Shown piece after piece: positions 1 to 8,622 of a stretch of 33,262 bases of DNA. Positions within the stretch are counted from its first letter, which is position 1; each line of letters starts with the position of its first letter. Position numbers and translations under genes: made by a program. The notes under the pieces were generated by a model. That model had not been told where the DNA came from. It searched no databases and saw nothing but the letters and a program-made list of their open reading frames with translations. Source of the DNA: Clostridia bacterium (GTDB taxonomy: Bacteria; Bacillota; Clostridia; Christensenellales; Aristaeellaceae); assembly GCA_017552615.1 (NCBI GenBank), contig JAFZPI010000024.1, positions 1 through 33,262 on the forward strand. Direction: 5' to 3'.

Positions 1-2
1 AG

Positions 3-1568
3 GAAGAGGAAGAAGATATCGTGAAGGTCACCAGCCATGCGATGAACGCGGCCGTGAAGACCAACGAGATCCAGGAACTCTCGGAGAGTTCGGACCTCGG
101 TATCCCGATCCTCTTCTCGATGGACACCGAGGCGGGCGCGGCCTTCGTGAAGGACGCAACCTTCCTGCCGGACGAAATCAACCTTGGCGCGGCCAATGAC
201 GAAGAAGTGACCGCCAAGTATTATCAGGTGCTCAAGGAAGAGCTCATGGCCATGGGTGTGCGCATGGCGCTCTCTCCGGACGCCGACCTGATCTCCGATC
301 CCCGCTGGGGCCGCAACCAGGAGTGCTACTCCGAGGATGTAGAAGTCGTCAAGAACCTGATCAAGATCGCCGTGCAGACCCTCCAGGAGGGCGGCGAACT
401 GACCAAGGACTCCGTGATGGCCTGTGTCAAGCACTTCCCCGGATCAGGCGCGCAGACCGGCGGCGTGGACGGATCTCCCCTGACCATTTCCGAAGACACC
501 CTCGCACTGCACCTGGCGGGCTTTGAAGCCGCCATCGAGGCAGGCGTGGCTGCCGTGATGCCCTACGGTTATTCCACCGTTCCTTACCTGGGCGGTGACG
601 CCGTGGAGAACTCCGCGGACCAGAGCGCGGTCGTCATGACCGACCTCCTGCGCGGCCAGCTGGGCTATACCGGCATCATTCAGACTGACTGGGGCCTCAA
701 CTTCGTCGGCGCGACGAACGCCGGCGCGGACATCCTCGGCGGCATGGGCGTACGCAACGCCCGGGCGCTGGTGGACGACGTGGCGGAGGAACGGCTTGCG
801 GATGCCTGCCGCCGGATCCTGATCGCCAAGTTCGAGATGGGCCTCTTCGAGAACCCCTATGTGGACGAGACCAAAGCCGAAGAAATCATCGGCAGCGATG
901 AGCACAAAGCCATCGCCAAGGAAGCCGCCGCCAAGTCCTTCACCCTGGTGAAGTATGAGAACGCCGCCTCCCTCGAGGGACAGCAGTTTGTCGTGGCCGG
1001 TACCTTGGCGGATGACGTGCGCTGCCTGAACAGCGGCTGGACAGCCAAGGAGCCTGCGGAAATCGACGGCACCACGATCCTCGAAGCCCTGAAGGCCAAG
1101 GCCGGCGAAGAGAACGTGACCTACTTTGCAACGGCTGACGAAGTACCCGCGGACCTCACCGGTGTTACCGCTGTGGTCGTGGTCGGCGAGAAGAGCGGTA
1201 CCCATGATCCCGCCTGGGGCGCAGCCAACCTTGAGTTCCCGGAGGACCAGGTTGCGCTGATCAACGCCCTGGACCAGGCCGGTGCCAATGTTGTGGCGGT
1301 CGTCGTGATGAACCGTGCTTACGTACTGACGCCCGTCGTTGAAGCGGCTGACACGGTCCTGCTCGTCTATCGCCCCGGTGTCACCAGCGGCGCGGAAGCG
1401 ATCGCGGAAACCCTCTTCGGCGAGAATCCCATCACGGGCAAACTGCCCTTCCAGATCCCCGCAACCATGGATCAGGTCCTGAACCAGCGCGAGGATATGC
1501 CCAAGGATATCGAGAATCCGTTGTTCGAATACGGCTTCGGCATCGACGCGGAAAGCTTCGGGAGGTAA
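3..1568 (+). CDS. Glycoside hydrolase family 3 beta-glycosidase, 5' end outside the window
   Basis: The frame is already open at the first base, so the first GTG (21) is not a credible start and the gene begins upstream. The visible 521 residues cover most of the GH3 TIM-barrel and the alpha/beta sandwich domain. Family marks are SDPRWGRNQE (substrate-binding Arg), KHFPGSG (substrate-binding Lys-His) and GIIQTDW, whose Asp (codon 687-689) is the expected catalytic nucleophile. The C-terminus ends with LFEYGFGID, equivalent to the usual FPFGYGLSY, and there is no fibronectin-III tail. The family releases terminal beta-linked sugars (glucose, xylose, N-acetylglucosamine); the exact substrate cannot be read here. 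Its stop is 5 nt before the sugar-transport ATPase start, suggesting an operon for oligosaccharide use. Unlike the two GH3 paralogues near 10 and 16 kb it keeps the canonical RWGR motif. Location is unknown because the N-terminus is missing. Confidence 0.93.
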   Translation, partial: EEEEDIVKVTSHAMNAAVKTNEIQELSESSDLGIPILFSMDTEAGAAFVKDATFLPDEINLGAANDEEVTAKYYQVLKEELMAMGVRMALSPDADLISDPRWGRNQECYSEDVEVVKNLIKIAVQTLQEGGELTKDSVMACVKHFPGSGAQTGGVDGSPLTISEDTLALHLAGFEAAIEAGVAAVMPYGYSTVPYLGGDAVENSADQSAVVMTDLLRGQLGYTGIIQTDWGLNFVGATNAGADILGGMGVRNARALVDDVAEERLADACRRILIAKFEMGLFENPYVDETKAEEIIGSDEHKAIAKEAAAKSFTLVKYENAASLEGQQFVVAGTLADDVRCLNSGWTAKEPAEIDGTTILEALKAKAGEENVTYFATADEVPADLTGVTAVVVVGEKSGTHDPAWGAANLEFPEDQVALINALDQAGANVVAVVVMNRAYVLTPVVEAADTVLLVYRPGVTSGAEAIAETLFGENPITGKLPFQIPATMDQVLNQREDMPKDIENPLFEYGFGIDAESFGR

Positions 1569-1573
1569 GAATC

Positions 1574-2686
1574 ATGGCTGCAATTACCATCAAGGATATG
1601 TCCATCAGCTACAACAAGGGCAAAACCTTTGTTCTGGACAAGCTGAACCTGAATATCAATGACGGGGAATTCTGTGTGTTTCTGGGTCCCTCTGGCTGTG
1701 GAAAATCTACGGCCATGTATTCCATTGCCGGTCTGCTGGAACCGTTTCAGGGGAAGATCTATTTCGGCGATTCTCTGATGACGGAAATGGAGAATGGCAA
1801 GAAAAAGACCTTTGTGCCGCCGCAGGAACGCAACATCGCCATGGTGTTCCAGGAATATGCCCTGTACCCCAACATGACGGTGCGGGAGAACATGGGCTTC
1901 GCTCTGAAAACCAAAAAAGTGCCGAAGGAAGAAATCGACCGACTGGTGATGGAACAGGCGGAGAAACTGGAACTGACGCCACTGCTGGATCGCCGTATTG
2001 CCCAGCTTTCCGGCGGCCAGCGCCAGCGCGTGGCACTGGGCCGTGCCCTGGTGCGCAGTCCCCAGGTGTTCCTGCTGGATGAACCTCTGGGCAACCTGGA
2101 CGCGAAGCTTCGCGAGCAGGTGCGCTATGAGCTCAAGAAGATCCAGAAGGAACTGAACATCACCACCGTCTATGTTACCCATGACCAGACCGAGGCCATG
2201 ACCATGGCGGATCACATCGTGCTTCTCAACGGCGGCCACATCATGCAGGAGGGCACGCCCAACGACCTGTATGATCATCCGAGCAATGAGTTCGTGGCAG
2301 GCTTCCTTGGCACACCGCAGATCAATCTGTTTGACTGCCAGGTGGTAAAGGAAGCGAACGGGCTGACCCTGGATGCCGGCTTCTTCAAGCTGCCGGTTCC
2401 CGCGGACATGGAAGATTGCCTGAAGTCTTACGCTGGGAACAAAGTCCACCTCGGTATCCGCCCCTCCGACATGGAACTGGATCCAAACGGCGCCATCACG
2501 GCCAAGGTGGACTCCATCGAGCCGCTGGGCGACGCGTTCCTGATCTATGTGCGCCTGGGCGAAAAGGTCGTCGTCTTCAAGTATGCGGGCGAGACCGCGC
2601 CGGAAGACGCTGAGCTCCATCTGGCACCCAATCCCGCGAAACTCCATCTCTTTGACCCCGCGACGGAGAAGCGTATCAACGCATAA
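1574..2686 (+). CDS. Sugar ABC transporter ATP-binding protein (MsmK/UgpC/MalK type)
   Basis: This 370-residue protein is a complete ABC ATPase of the carbohydrate-uptake class. It shows Walker A (GPSGCGKST), the signature LSGGQRQRVALGRAL, Walker B (VFLLDEPLGNLD) and the switch histidine in VTHDQTEAM. The last ~120 residues form the OB/TOBE regulatory domain typical of MalK, UgpC and MsmK and ending the usual ~370 aa length. It would hydrolyse ATP at the membrane to energise importers for oligosaccharides. No permease or binding protein lies in the window, which fits MsmK-type ATPases that serve several importers. The start is ATG 1574, with GGGAGG (1560-1565) overlapping the stop of the GH3 gene. 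A strong terminator follows immediately. Substrate is not determinable. Confidence 0.95.
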   Translation: MAAITIKDMSISYNKGKTFVLDKLNLNINDGEFCVFLGPSGCGKSTAMYSIAGLLEPFQGKIYFGDSLMTEMENGKKKTFVPPQERNIAMVFQEYALYPNMTVRENMGFALKTKKVPKEEIDRLVMEQAEKLELTPLLDRRIAQLSGGQRQRVALGRALVRSPQVFLLDEPLGNLDAKLREQVRYELKKIQKELNITTVYVTHDQTEAMTMADHIVLLNGGHIMQEGTPNDLYDHPSNEFVAGFLGTPQINLFDCQVVKEANGLTLDAGFFKLPVPADMEDCLKSYAGNKVHLGIRPSDMELDPNGAITAKVDSIEPLGDAFLIYVRLGEKVVVFKYAGETAPEDAELHLAPNPAKLHLFDPATEKRINA

Positions 2687-2692
2687 ACTTTT

Positions 2693-2724
2693 CCCGGGGA
2701 AGATGGCTTCCCCGGGCTTCTTTT
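2693..2724 (+). terminator. Intrinsic terminator after the ABC ATPase
   Basis: A perfect 10-bp stem, CCCGGGGAAG (2693-2702) with CTTCCCCGGG (2707-2716), has a 4-nt loop and is followed by CTTCTTTT. It separates the GH3-ATPase unit from the dlt-like operon. Confidence 0.9.
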
Positions 2725-2737
2725 GCGGCAGCTTTTG

Positions 2738-2746
2738 TGCTATAAT
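2738..2746 (+). promoter_or_regulatory. Extended -10 promoter of the dlt-like operon
   Basis: TGCTATAAT is an extended -10 (TGnTATAAT) lying between the upstream terminator and the carrier-protein gene. No convincing -35 hexamer sits at 17 bp, which is usual for extended -10 promoters. It would drive all five genes down to 8558. Confidence 0.7.
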
Positions 2747-2790
2747 GGTCACACGAGCTGCCGCATTCTCATGATGAGGAGGAATTGACC

Positions 2791-3027
2791 TTGGACGAAA
2801 TGCGTAAACTGCTGGATGCCCTGGCGGAAGTCCGGGACGATGTGGACTTTGAAAACGAGCAGGCGCTCGTGGATGACGGCGTGATCGATTCCCTGGACCT
2901 GACCCAGATCATGCTGGCCCTCGACGAGGCCTTCGGCATTCATATCCCGGCCGGCGAGATCGGTCCGGAAAACTTCAACAATGCCCAGTCCATGCTGGAC
3001 CTGGTGCATTCGCTGCAGAATTCATGA
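2791..3027 (+). CDS. Acyl carrier protein, DltC-like
   Basis: This small acidic protein (78 aa) has the carrier-protein fold signature GVIDSLDLTQIM. Ser34 in DSLDL is the expected 4'-phosphopantetheine attachment site. In dlt systems the carrier receives an aminoacyl group from the adenylating enzyme and delivers it to the MBOAT protein. Start choice: TTG 2785 lies only 2 nt after AGGAGG (2777-2782), whereas TTG 2791 lies 8 nt after it, so 2791 is preferred; ATG 2800 is too far. It is the first gene of the operon, an unusual order compared with classic dltABCD. Its stop overlaps the next start (ATGA), indicating translational coupling. A generic ACP is excluded mainly by context. Confidence 0.85.
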   Translation: MDEMRKLLDALAEVRDDVDFENEQALVDDGVIDSLDLTQIMLALDEAFGIHIPAGEIGPENFNNAQSMLDLVHSLQNS

Positions 3028-4508
3028 GCACGCGGAATGTCCTGGAGTGGCTGGAAGAGGCCGAGCGGCTCTCCCCGGAGGCCGTCGCTTTTGACGCGCC
3101 TGGGGAAAGCCTGACCTGGCGTGAAGTTGCTTGCCGCGCCCGTGCGATAGGCAGCTGTCTCGCGGCCCGGATCCCGGCGCAGTCGCCGGTGCTGATCCTG
3201 ATGGACAAGAGCCCTGCCTGCCTGTGCGCGATGCTGGGCACAGCGTATGCGGGCTGCTTCTACACCCCGCTGGACGCCTCCATGCCGGAAAAGCGCATGG
3301 CGGTGATCGCGGAGATCCTCCGGCCGGCTGCGGTGATTTACGGAGAGAAGTTCGGGGAGATTGCGAAGCGTATCGCGAATCGTGCCGTATTGTGCGGATA
3401 TTCCGGGATCGACAATCAGACGGATGAAGATCTTCTCCGGACCCGCAAATCTTCCCACATAGACAATGACCTGCTGTACGTTCTTTTCACCAGCGGGTCC
3501 ACGGGTGTTCCGAAGGGCGTATCGATTACGCACCGCAGTGTGGTCGACTTCGTCGAATGGGCCTGTGAGGCCTTAAAGTTGCCGTTCGGTGTACGTTTCG
3601 GCAGTCAGGCGCCGTTCTATTTTGACAATTCCGTGCTGGATATCTATTGCTCCATGCATATGCGGGGGAGCCTGTTCCTGATCCCGCGCGGGGACTTCAT
3701 GTTCCCGAAGCGGCTGTTGGGCCGTCTGGCGGACGCGAAGGTGGACACGATCTTCTGGGTGCCTTCGGCCCTGACGTCGGTGGCCAACGCGGGGGTGCTG
3801 GCGCCGGAGAATGTCCCCACACTGAAGCGGGTCTTCTTCTGCGGCGAAGTGATGCCCTGCCGGACGCTGAACCTCTGGAAGTCAGCACTGCCGGAAGCGG
3901 ACTATGTGAACATGTACGGCCCGACGGAGATCACCGACGTGTGTGCCTGGTACCGTGTGGACCGGGAGTTTGCGGATACGGACTCCCTGCCGATCGGCTT
4001 TCCGTGCGCCAACACGCGGATCCTGCTGATCGACGGGGAACTCTGCGTGGGCGGCACCTGCCTGTCTCCCGGCTATTACAACGCCCCGGAGAAGACCGCC
4101 GCGGCCTTTGTGCAGAATCCTCAGCGGCCCCAGATCCGTGAAATCATCTACAAGACCGGCGATCTGGCGGAGTTGAACGATCGGGGAGAACTCATGTTCC
4201 TCGGCCGGATGGACAGCCAGATCAAGCGCAGCGGCTACCGCATCGAGCTCGGTGAGATCGAGTGCGCTCTCCAGAGTGCGCACGGCGTGGACAGCGGTTT
4301 CTGCTTCTACGATGCTGCGCGGGAGAAGATCGTCTGCGTGTGGACAGGCGAAGCGAACGAGAAAGAAATCCGGGACCAGATGAAGGTCCTGGTTCCCAAA
4401 TACATGCTGCCGGACGTGTGGATGCACCAGGAGTCCCTGCCATCCACCGGGAGCGGCAAAATTGACCGGGTGAGCGTGAAGAACCTGTATGAGCATTCTC
4501 AGCCTTGA
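3024..4508 (+). CDS. Adenylating enzyme, DltA-like (amino acid-carrier protein ligase)
   Basis: This 494-aa standalone AMP-forming ligase has the core motifs in order: P-loop LFTSGSTGVPKGV, MYGPTEIT, YKTGDLAELNDRGELMFLGR, the hinge IKRSGYRIELGEIE and the C-terminal catalytic Lys479 in GSGKIDR. It would activate an amino acid with ATP and load it on the carrier encoded just upstream. Two pocket residues match DltA: Asp201 in FYFDNSVLD, the position that binds the alpha-amino group, and Cys273 in FFCGE, the Cys characteristic of D-alanine-activating DltA. D-alanine is therefore the likely substrate, by family knowledge and not by experiment. The start ATG overlaps the carrier stop by 4 nt, and its 3' end overlaps the MBOAT gene by 20 nt. 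It is clearly homologous to the second adenylating enzyme at 7053. Confidence 0.93.
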   Translation: MSTRNVLEWLEEAERLSPEAVAFDAPGESLTWREVACRARAIGSCLAARIPAQSPVLILMDKSPACLCAMLGTAYAGCFYTPLDASMPEKRMAVIAEILRPAAVIYGEKFGEIAKRIANRAVLCGYSGIDNQTDEDLLRTRKSSHIDNDLLYVLFTSGSTGVPKGVSITHRSVVDFVEWACEALKLPFGVRFGSQAPFYFDNSVLDIYCSMHMRGSLFLIPRGDFMFPKRLLGRLADAKVDTIFWVPSALTSVANAGVLAPENVPTLKRVFFCGEVMPCRTLNLWKSALPEADYVNMYGPTEITDVCAWYRVDREFADTDSLPIGFPCANTRILLIDGELCVGGTCLSPGYYNAPEKTAAAFVQNPQRPQIREIIYKTGDLAELNDRGELMFLGRMDSQIKRSGYRIELGEIECALQSAHGVDSGFCFYDAAREKIVCVWTGEANEKEIRDQMKVLVPKYMLPDVWMHQESLPSTGSGKIDRVSVKNLYEHSQP

Positions 4509-5940
4509 CTTCCTGGGCATGGCCTTGGCAGCGCTGATCCTGTATTACGCGCTGCCGATGAAAATCCGCTGGCTAGTGCTGCTGGCTGCCAGCGGATTGT
4601 TTGCCGCGCTCGCGGGGTGGCAGGGAGCGGCGCATCTGGCCGGTGCGGCGCTGCTGAGCTGGGGCGGAGGCCTCCTGCTGGAGAAGAAGCGGAGCCGGTG
4701 GATCCTCGCGGTCTGCCTGGTGATCGATATCGGGGCGATGGCCTTCATCAAGTATTACCCCACGATCTCCGGCGCGACACTGTTCGTTCCCCTGGGGCTG
4801 AGCTATTTTACGTTCCAGACGGCGGGTTACCTGATCGATGTCTACCGCAAAAAAGTGACGGCTGAACGGAATCCCCTGAAATCCCTGCTGTTCGCTGGTT
4901 ACTTCCTGCAGCTGCCGCAAGGTCCGATCTCCACGTGGAAGGAACTGGGCTCCCAACTGACGGAAGGGCACAGGCTGGACCCGGACAACATCGCGTCGGG
5001 TTTCCAGCGGATGGTCTGGGGCTATTTCAAGAAGATGGTCCTTGCGGACAGGCTGGCCGTGATGACGGACGCGCTGCTCAAGGGAGAAGACATGCCGGGC
5101 TGGTTCGTGCTGGGCGGCGTGGTTCTCTACGCGATCCGACTGTATGCGGACTTCTCCGGCGGCCTGGACATCGTGCGCGGTATCTCCCGGATGTTCGGTG
5201 TCAGGCTGCCGGAAAACTTCCGGCGTCCCTTCTTTGCCGATTCGGTGGCCGATTATTGGCGGCGCTGGCATATCACGCTGGGCACCTGGTTCCGCAGCTA
5301 TCTGCTGTATCCGCTGGTCACGTCCAAAGCGGCGGTAGCGTTCACCAAAGCGGTCACGCCGGTGTTCGGGAAAAAGACGGCCAGGGCGCTGCCCACGGCG
5401 TTTGCGACGCTTCTGGTGTTCGTGCTGATCGGTATCTGGCACATGGCTAGCTGGAATGCGGTGATCTTCGGCACGTATTTCGGCCTGGTGATGGCAATCT
5501 CCCTGCTCCTGGAGCCCATGTGGAAGAAGATCAATAAAGGGCTGCATCTTCCTAAGAAAGGCTGGCTGCTGCCGTTTAAGCTGATCCGCACCTGGATCCT
5601 GGTGCTGATCGCGCAGTATTTTGCCTTCACGTTTGAGCCGGCACAGGCCTGGAGCCTGCTGCAGCAGACCTTCGCCAATTGGGATTTCACGGGCTTTGCG
5701 GAGCGGTGTGAGACCGTGATGCCTGTGCTGGAGTGGATCATTGCGGGATCGGCGGCGGTCATCTTATTGGTGATCGACATCATAACGGAGATCAAAAATA
5801 ACTTCTGCGACGGTCTGGCCAAGCCGAAATGGTTCTGGATCCGCTGGCCGGCGCTGATCGTACTGATCGTGGCCATCGCGGTCTTCGGCTGCTACGGGGA
5901 AGGCTTTGACAGCGCGTCCTTCGTCTATACACAGTTCTGA
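4489..5940 (+). CDS. MBOAT acyltransferase, DltB/AlgI-like
   Basis: This 483-aa polytopic membrane protein belongs to the membrane-bound O-acyltransferase family. The typical stretch DYWRRWHITLGTWFRSYLL is followed by a hydrophobic segment carrying His318 in LIGIWHMASWN, the family's catalytic histidine. About ten hydrophobic segments start at residue 5. In dlt and alginate systems such proteins move acyl groups from a cytoplasmic thioester across the membrane to a cell-surface polymer. Here the donor would be the carrier protein and the partner the SGNH protein 15 nt downstream. The start ATG 4489 lies inside the preceding gene (20-nt overlap), indicating tight coupling. The acceptor polymer and transferred group are not visible from sequence. 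Confidence 0.93.
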   Translation: MSILSLDFLGMALAALILYYALPMKIRWLVLLAASGLFAALAGWQGAAHLAGAALLSWGGGLLLEKKRSRWILAVCLVIDIGAMAFIKYYPTISGATLFVPLGLSYFTFQTAGYLIDVYRKKVTAERNPLKSLLFAGYFLQLPQGPISTWKELGSQLTEGHRLDPDNIASGFQRMVWGYFKKMVLADRLAVMTDALLKGEDMPGWFVLGGVVLYAIRLYADFSGGLDIVRGISRMFGVRLPENFRRPFFADSVADYWRRWHITLGTWFRSYLLYPLVTSKAAVAFTKAVTPVFGKKTARALPTAFATLLVFVLIGIWHMASWNAVIFGTYFGLVMAISLLLEPMWKKINKGLHLPKKGWLLPFKLIRTWILVLIAQYFAFTFEPAQAWSLLQQTFANWDFTGFAERCETVMPVLEWIIAGSAAVILLVIDIITEIKNNFCDGLAKPKWFWIRWPALIVLIVAIAVFGCYGEGFDSASFVYTQF

Positions 5941-5955
5941 GTTCAGAGGTTGAGC

Positions 5956-7056
5956 ATGAAAGAGGAGAATCGGCAGGAAAAGAGCAGGGCGAGAGTGCTC
6001 ACGGGCTTCTGGGTCCGGACACTCTGCTTTGTTGTGCTTGCGATTTCGGCGCTGGGCTATGCGGCTTACGCCCTGATCCCCAAGAGCGACTACGGCATTT
6101 GCAGCATGCTCAATTTCTATAATCAGCCGCGCGACTCGATCGACGTGCTGGTGGTGGGCACCAGCATCGGCTATGCCGGCGTCAACACCAATGTCCTCTG
6201 GGAAGAGTACGGGATCGCTGCCTATGACCTGTGCAGTGCCGAGCAGCCGTTCTGGATCACCTATTACCAGCTGAAGGAAGCCCTGAAAACCCAGAAGCCG
6301 AAGGTCATCCTCCTCGACGCCAAGCCTGCGATCTATACGCAGGATTACAGCAAAAAAGGCCGGATCATCCTGTCGACCTACGGCATTCTTTCTCCCGAGA
6401 ACCGTATTGCCGCCATCAAGGCCAGCCTGGAAGACCAATCGAAACTCCGCGATTACATCCTGGTCTTCCCCGTTCTCCACAACGGTTACAACAAAATCAC
6501 GGAAGACATGTTTGCCTTCCCGCCGACCAACGGCGACCGAGGCTCGAACTGGAAGGGCTTTATCGAGGAGGACGCTGTGGAGCAGCACAGCCGCCCGTCC
6601 TTTGTTTGGAACAATGTCCGCCGGAACATCAACGCGCGGGAGGAAGAATACGTCCGCAAGATCTTTGAACTGGCGGAGGAAGAAGGCATCCCCCTGTTTG
6701 TGGTCTGCCTGCCGAACCCGGACTACAACAATGACCACATGTACATGAACTATCTCTGGAGCATTGCGGAAGAGTATAATGTATCGGGGATCGAAGGCGA
6801 GATCGGCATCAACTACAATGATTTCGAGCTCCGGTACGGCCTGCGCTATTCCAGCTGCTTCGCGGACTGGCAGCACTTGAACGTAAAGGGCAGCATCATC
6901 TTCAGCAAAAAGCTGGGGGAGGACCTGAAAGCGTGGTACGATCTGCCGGATCGCCGCGGAGACGAGGCATACTCAACGTGGCAGGCTGCCGCGGATGAAT
7001 GGTATGAGAAGTTACCCGAATTTGAATCATCTGGAGTGGAGGCAAAACAGGAATGA
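5956..7056 (+). CDS. Membrane-anchored SGNH-hydrolase-like protein, DltD-like
   Basis: This 366-aa protein has one N-terminal transmembrane segment (about residues 19-42) and an extracellular SGNH fold. Ser70 in VVGTSIGY is the expected nucleophile, and DWQHLN (Asp304, His307) is the paired catalytic block near the C-terminus. DltD and AlgX/AlgJ-type proteins complete transfer of the ester to the surface polymer after the MBOAT step. Start ATG 5956 is preferred over the in-frame TTG 5950 because AGAGG (5945-5949) sits 6 nt before it. The stop overlaps the next gene by ATGA. Similarity to classic DltD outside the catalytic motifs is not obvious, so a related SGNH/DltD-like family is the safer name. 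Confidence 0.85.
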   Translation: MKEENRQEKSRARVLTGFWVRTLCFVVLAISALGYAAYALIPKSDYGICSMLNFYNQPRDSIDVLVVGTSIGYAGVNTNVLWEEYGIAAYDLCSAEQPFWITYYQLKEALKTQKPKVILLDAKPAIYTQDYSKKGRIILSTYGILSPENRIAAIKASLEDQSKLRDYILVFPVLHNGYNKITEDMFAFPPTNGDRGSNWKGFIEEDAVEQHSRPSFVWNNVRRNINAREEEYVRKIFELAEEEGIPLFVVCLPNPDYNNDHMYMNYLWSIAEEYNVSGIEGEIGINYNDFELRYGLRYSSCFADWQHLNVKGSIIFSKKLGEDLKAWYDLPDRRGDEAYSTWQAAADEWYEKLPEFESSGVEAKQE

Positions 7057-8558
7057 TTCAGAACATGTTGGAGTACCTGGAGAATTCAGCGACACGGACT
7101 CCCGAACGCATTGCGTTCTACGATGACAGAGAGAGCCTGACCTATGGTCAGTTGAGAGATAAAGCCCGCCGGATCGGCACGCGCCTGGCCGCGGCAACCT
7201 GTCCGCGCCGGCCCATAGCCCTGCTGCTGGATGCCCGCAGCATCCGAAACATCCCCGCCCTGTATGGTGCTCTGTATGCAGGCTGTGCCTATGCTCCCCT
7301 CGATATCACCATGCCGCCGGAGCGCCTGACCCTGCTGCTGGAGCTCATGGCTCCCGGGGCAATCCTGGCAGATGAGAAAGGCGAAGAGGCTGTCAGGGAC
7401 TGCCGGTTGGCAGAGGTCCCGTTCTTCCTCTATCAGGAAGCTGTCGAAACAGCGGAAGACGATCAGGTTCTGGCAAGGATCCGCGAGCAGGCAACGCCGG
7501 ACGATCCCATGTCCATCCTCTATACCAGCGGTTCTACCGGGATTCCCAAGGGTTCGGTGTCGACACAGTCCAATTACCTGCACTGGACTCCGGCCACGAT
7601 CAAAATGTACACCCTGACGGAAGACACGGTTTTTGGCAACCAGTCGCCTTTCTTCTATGCCAATTCGGTGCTGGACATCTTCCCGCCGGTGGCGCTGGGC
7701 GCAAAGGTGTATCTGATGCCCGCCGGGGCGCTGACCTTCCCGCGGAAGTTTGTCGGCTGCCTGCAGAACGAGCATGTGAACCTGCTTTGCATGACGCCTT
7801 CCAGCTTTATCAGCGTGGTCAACGCCGGAGCGCTGGAACCCAGCTGTGTACCTGAGCTCAAATGGGGAATCATGAGCGGCGAGTCGATGCCCTGGCCGCC
7901 GCTGGACGTCTGGATGCAGGCGTCGCCCAACGCCTCATGGTGGCACTTCTATGGCAGCACCGAAATGTTCTCGGTCGCGGTGGGCGTTGTGAATCCGAGC
8001 TACGCGCAGGAACCTCGCCTGCCGGTCGGGAAGATCTTCCCGCAGGTGGAGGTGCTCTTCCTCGACGAGGACGGCGAACCCGTGCCTGCCGGTGAACCCG
8101 GCGAGATGTTTGTGAACAGTCCCTGGGTCGGGGCGGGCTATCACCGCGACCCGGACCGCACAGCCCAGTCTTGGGTGGAGCTCGGCGGGAAGACGTATTA
8201 CCGCTCCGGAGATCTGGGCTATCTCCGCACGGACGAGCAGCTGATGGTGCTCGGTCGGCGGGACAACCAGATCAAGCACATGGGCTACCGGATGGAGCTC
8301 GGGGACGTGGAGGCGGCGCTGGACAAGGTGAGCGAGGTCGCCGAACGCTGCGTCTTCTTCGACCGTGAGGCGGACAGGATCTTCTGCTTCTACACGGGCG
8401 CCGTTGATGAGAAAGAGCTCATGCGCGCACTGAAAGACAAGCTGGCCCGCTATATGGTCCCCGATGAGCTGGTTCGCCTGGAGGCGATGCCGCACACCGC
8501 CAACATGAAGGTGGACCGGGCGAAACTCAAGGCCATGATGGCGGAGATGAAAGCATAA
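7053..8558 (+). CDS. Second adenylating enzyme with altered substrate pocket
   Basis: This 501-aa standalone adenylating enzyme is a paralogue of the one at 3024. It keeps the catalytic apparatus: LYTSGSTGIPKGS, FYGSTE, YYRSGDLGYL, IKHMGYRMELGDVE and Lys486 in NMKVDR. The pocket differs. The Asp that binds the alpha-amino group is Ala203 (FFYANSVLD), and the DltA-type Cys is Ser275 (IMSGE). In this superfamily replacement of that Asp is typical of enzymes activating acids without an alpha-amino group, such as hydroxy or aryl acids. The inference is an active ligase feeding a different acyl group to the same operon carrier; loss of function is less likely because all catalytic motifs remain. 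It overlaps the SGNH gene by 4 nt and ends the operon at a strong terminator. The substrate cannot be named. Confidence 0.92.
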   Translation: MIQNMLEYLENSATRTPERIAFYDDRESLTYGQLRDKARRIGTRLAAATCPRRPIALLLDARSIRNIPALYGALYAGCAYAPLDITMPPERLTLLLELMAPGAILADEKGEEAVRDCRLAEVPFFLYQEAVETAEDDQVLARIREQATPDDPMSILYTSGSTGIPKGSVSTQSNYLHWTPATIKMYTLTEDTVFGNQSPFFYANSVLDIFPPVALGAKVYLMPAGALTFPRKFVGCLQNEHVNLLCMTPSSFISVVNAGALEPSCVPELKWGIMSGESMPWPPLDVWMQASPNASWWHFYGSTEMFSVAVGVVNPSYAQEPRLPVGKIFPQVEVLFLDEDGEPVPAGEPGEMFVNSPWVGAGYHRDPDRTAQSWVELGGKTYYRSGDLGYLRTDEQLMVLGRRDNQIKHMGYRMELGDVEAALDKVSEVAERCVFFDREADRIFCFYTGAVDEKELMRALKDKLARYMVPDELVRLEAMPHTANMKVDRAKLKAMMAEMKA

Positions 8559-8561
8559 GTC

Positions 8562-8607
8562 AAAAACCGTTCTGACCTTGCAGAAATGGGCAGGCAGAAC
8601 GGTTTTT
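8562..8607. terminator. Bidirectional terminator between convergent genes
   Basis: A perfect 13-bp inverted repeat, AAAAACCGTTCTG (8562-8574) and CAGAACGGTTTTT (8595-8607), has a 20-nt loop. Its A/T ends allow termination of both the plus-strand operon and the minus-strand regulator. Confidence 0.9.
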
Positions 8608-8622
8608 GCGTTTATAGAAATC

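Noticed and set aside
2703-2774. Possible riboswitch leader before the carrier-protein gene
   Set aside because: The distance from the -10 to the start codon is under 50 nt, too short for a known riboswitch, and the only strong stem is the upstream terminator.
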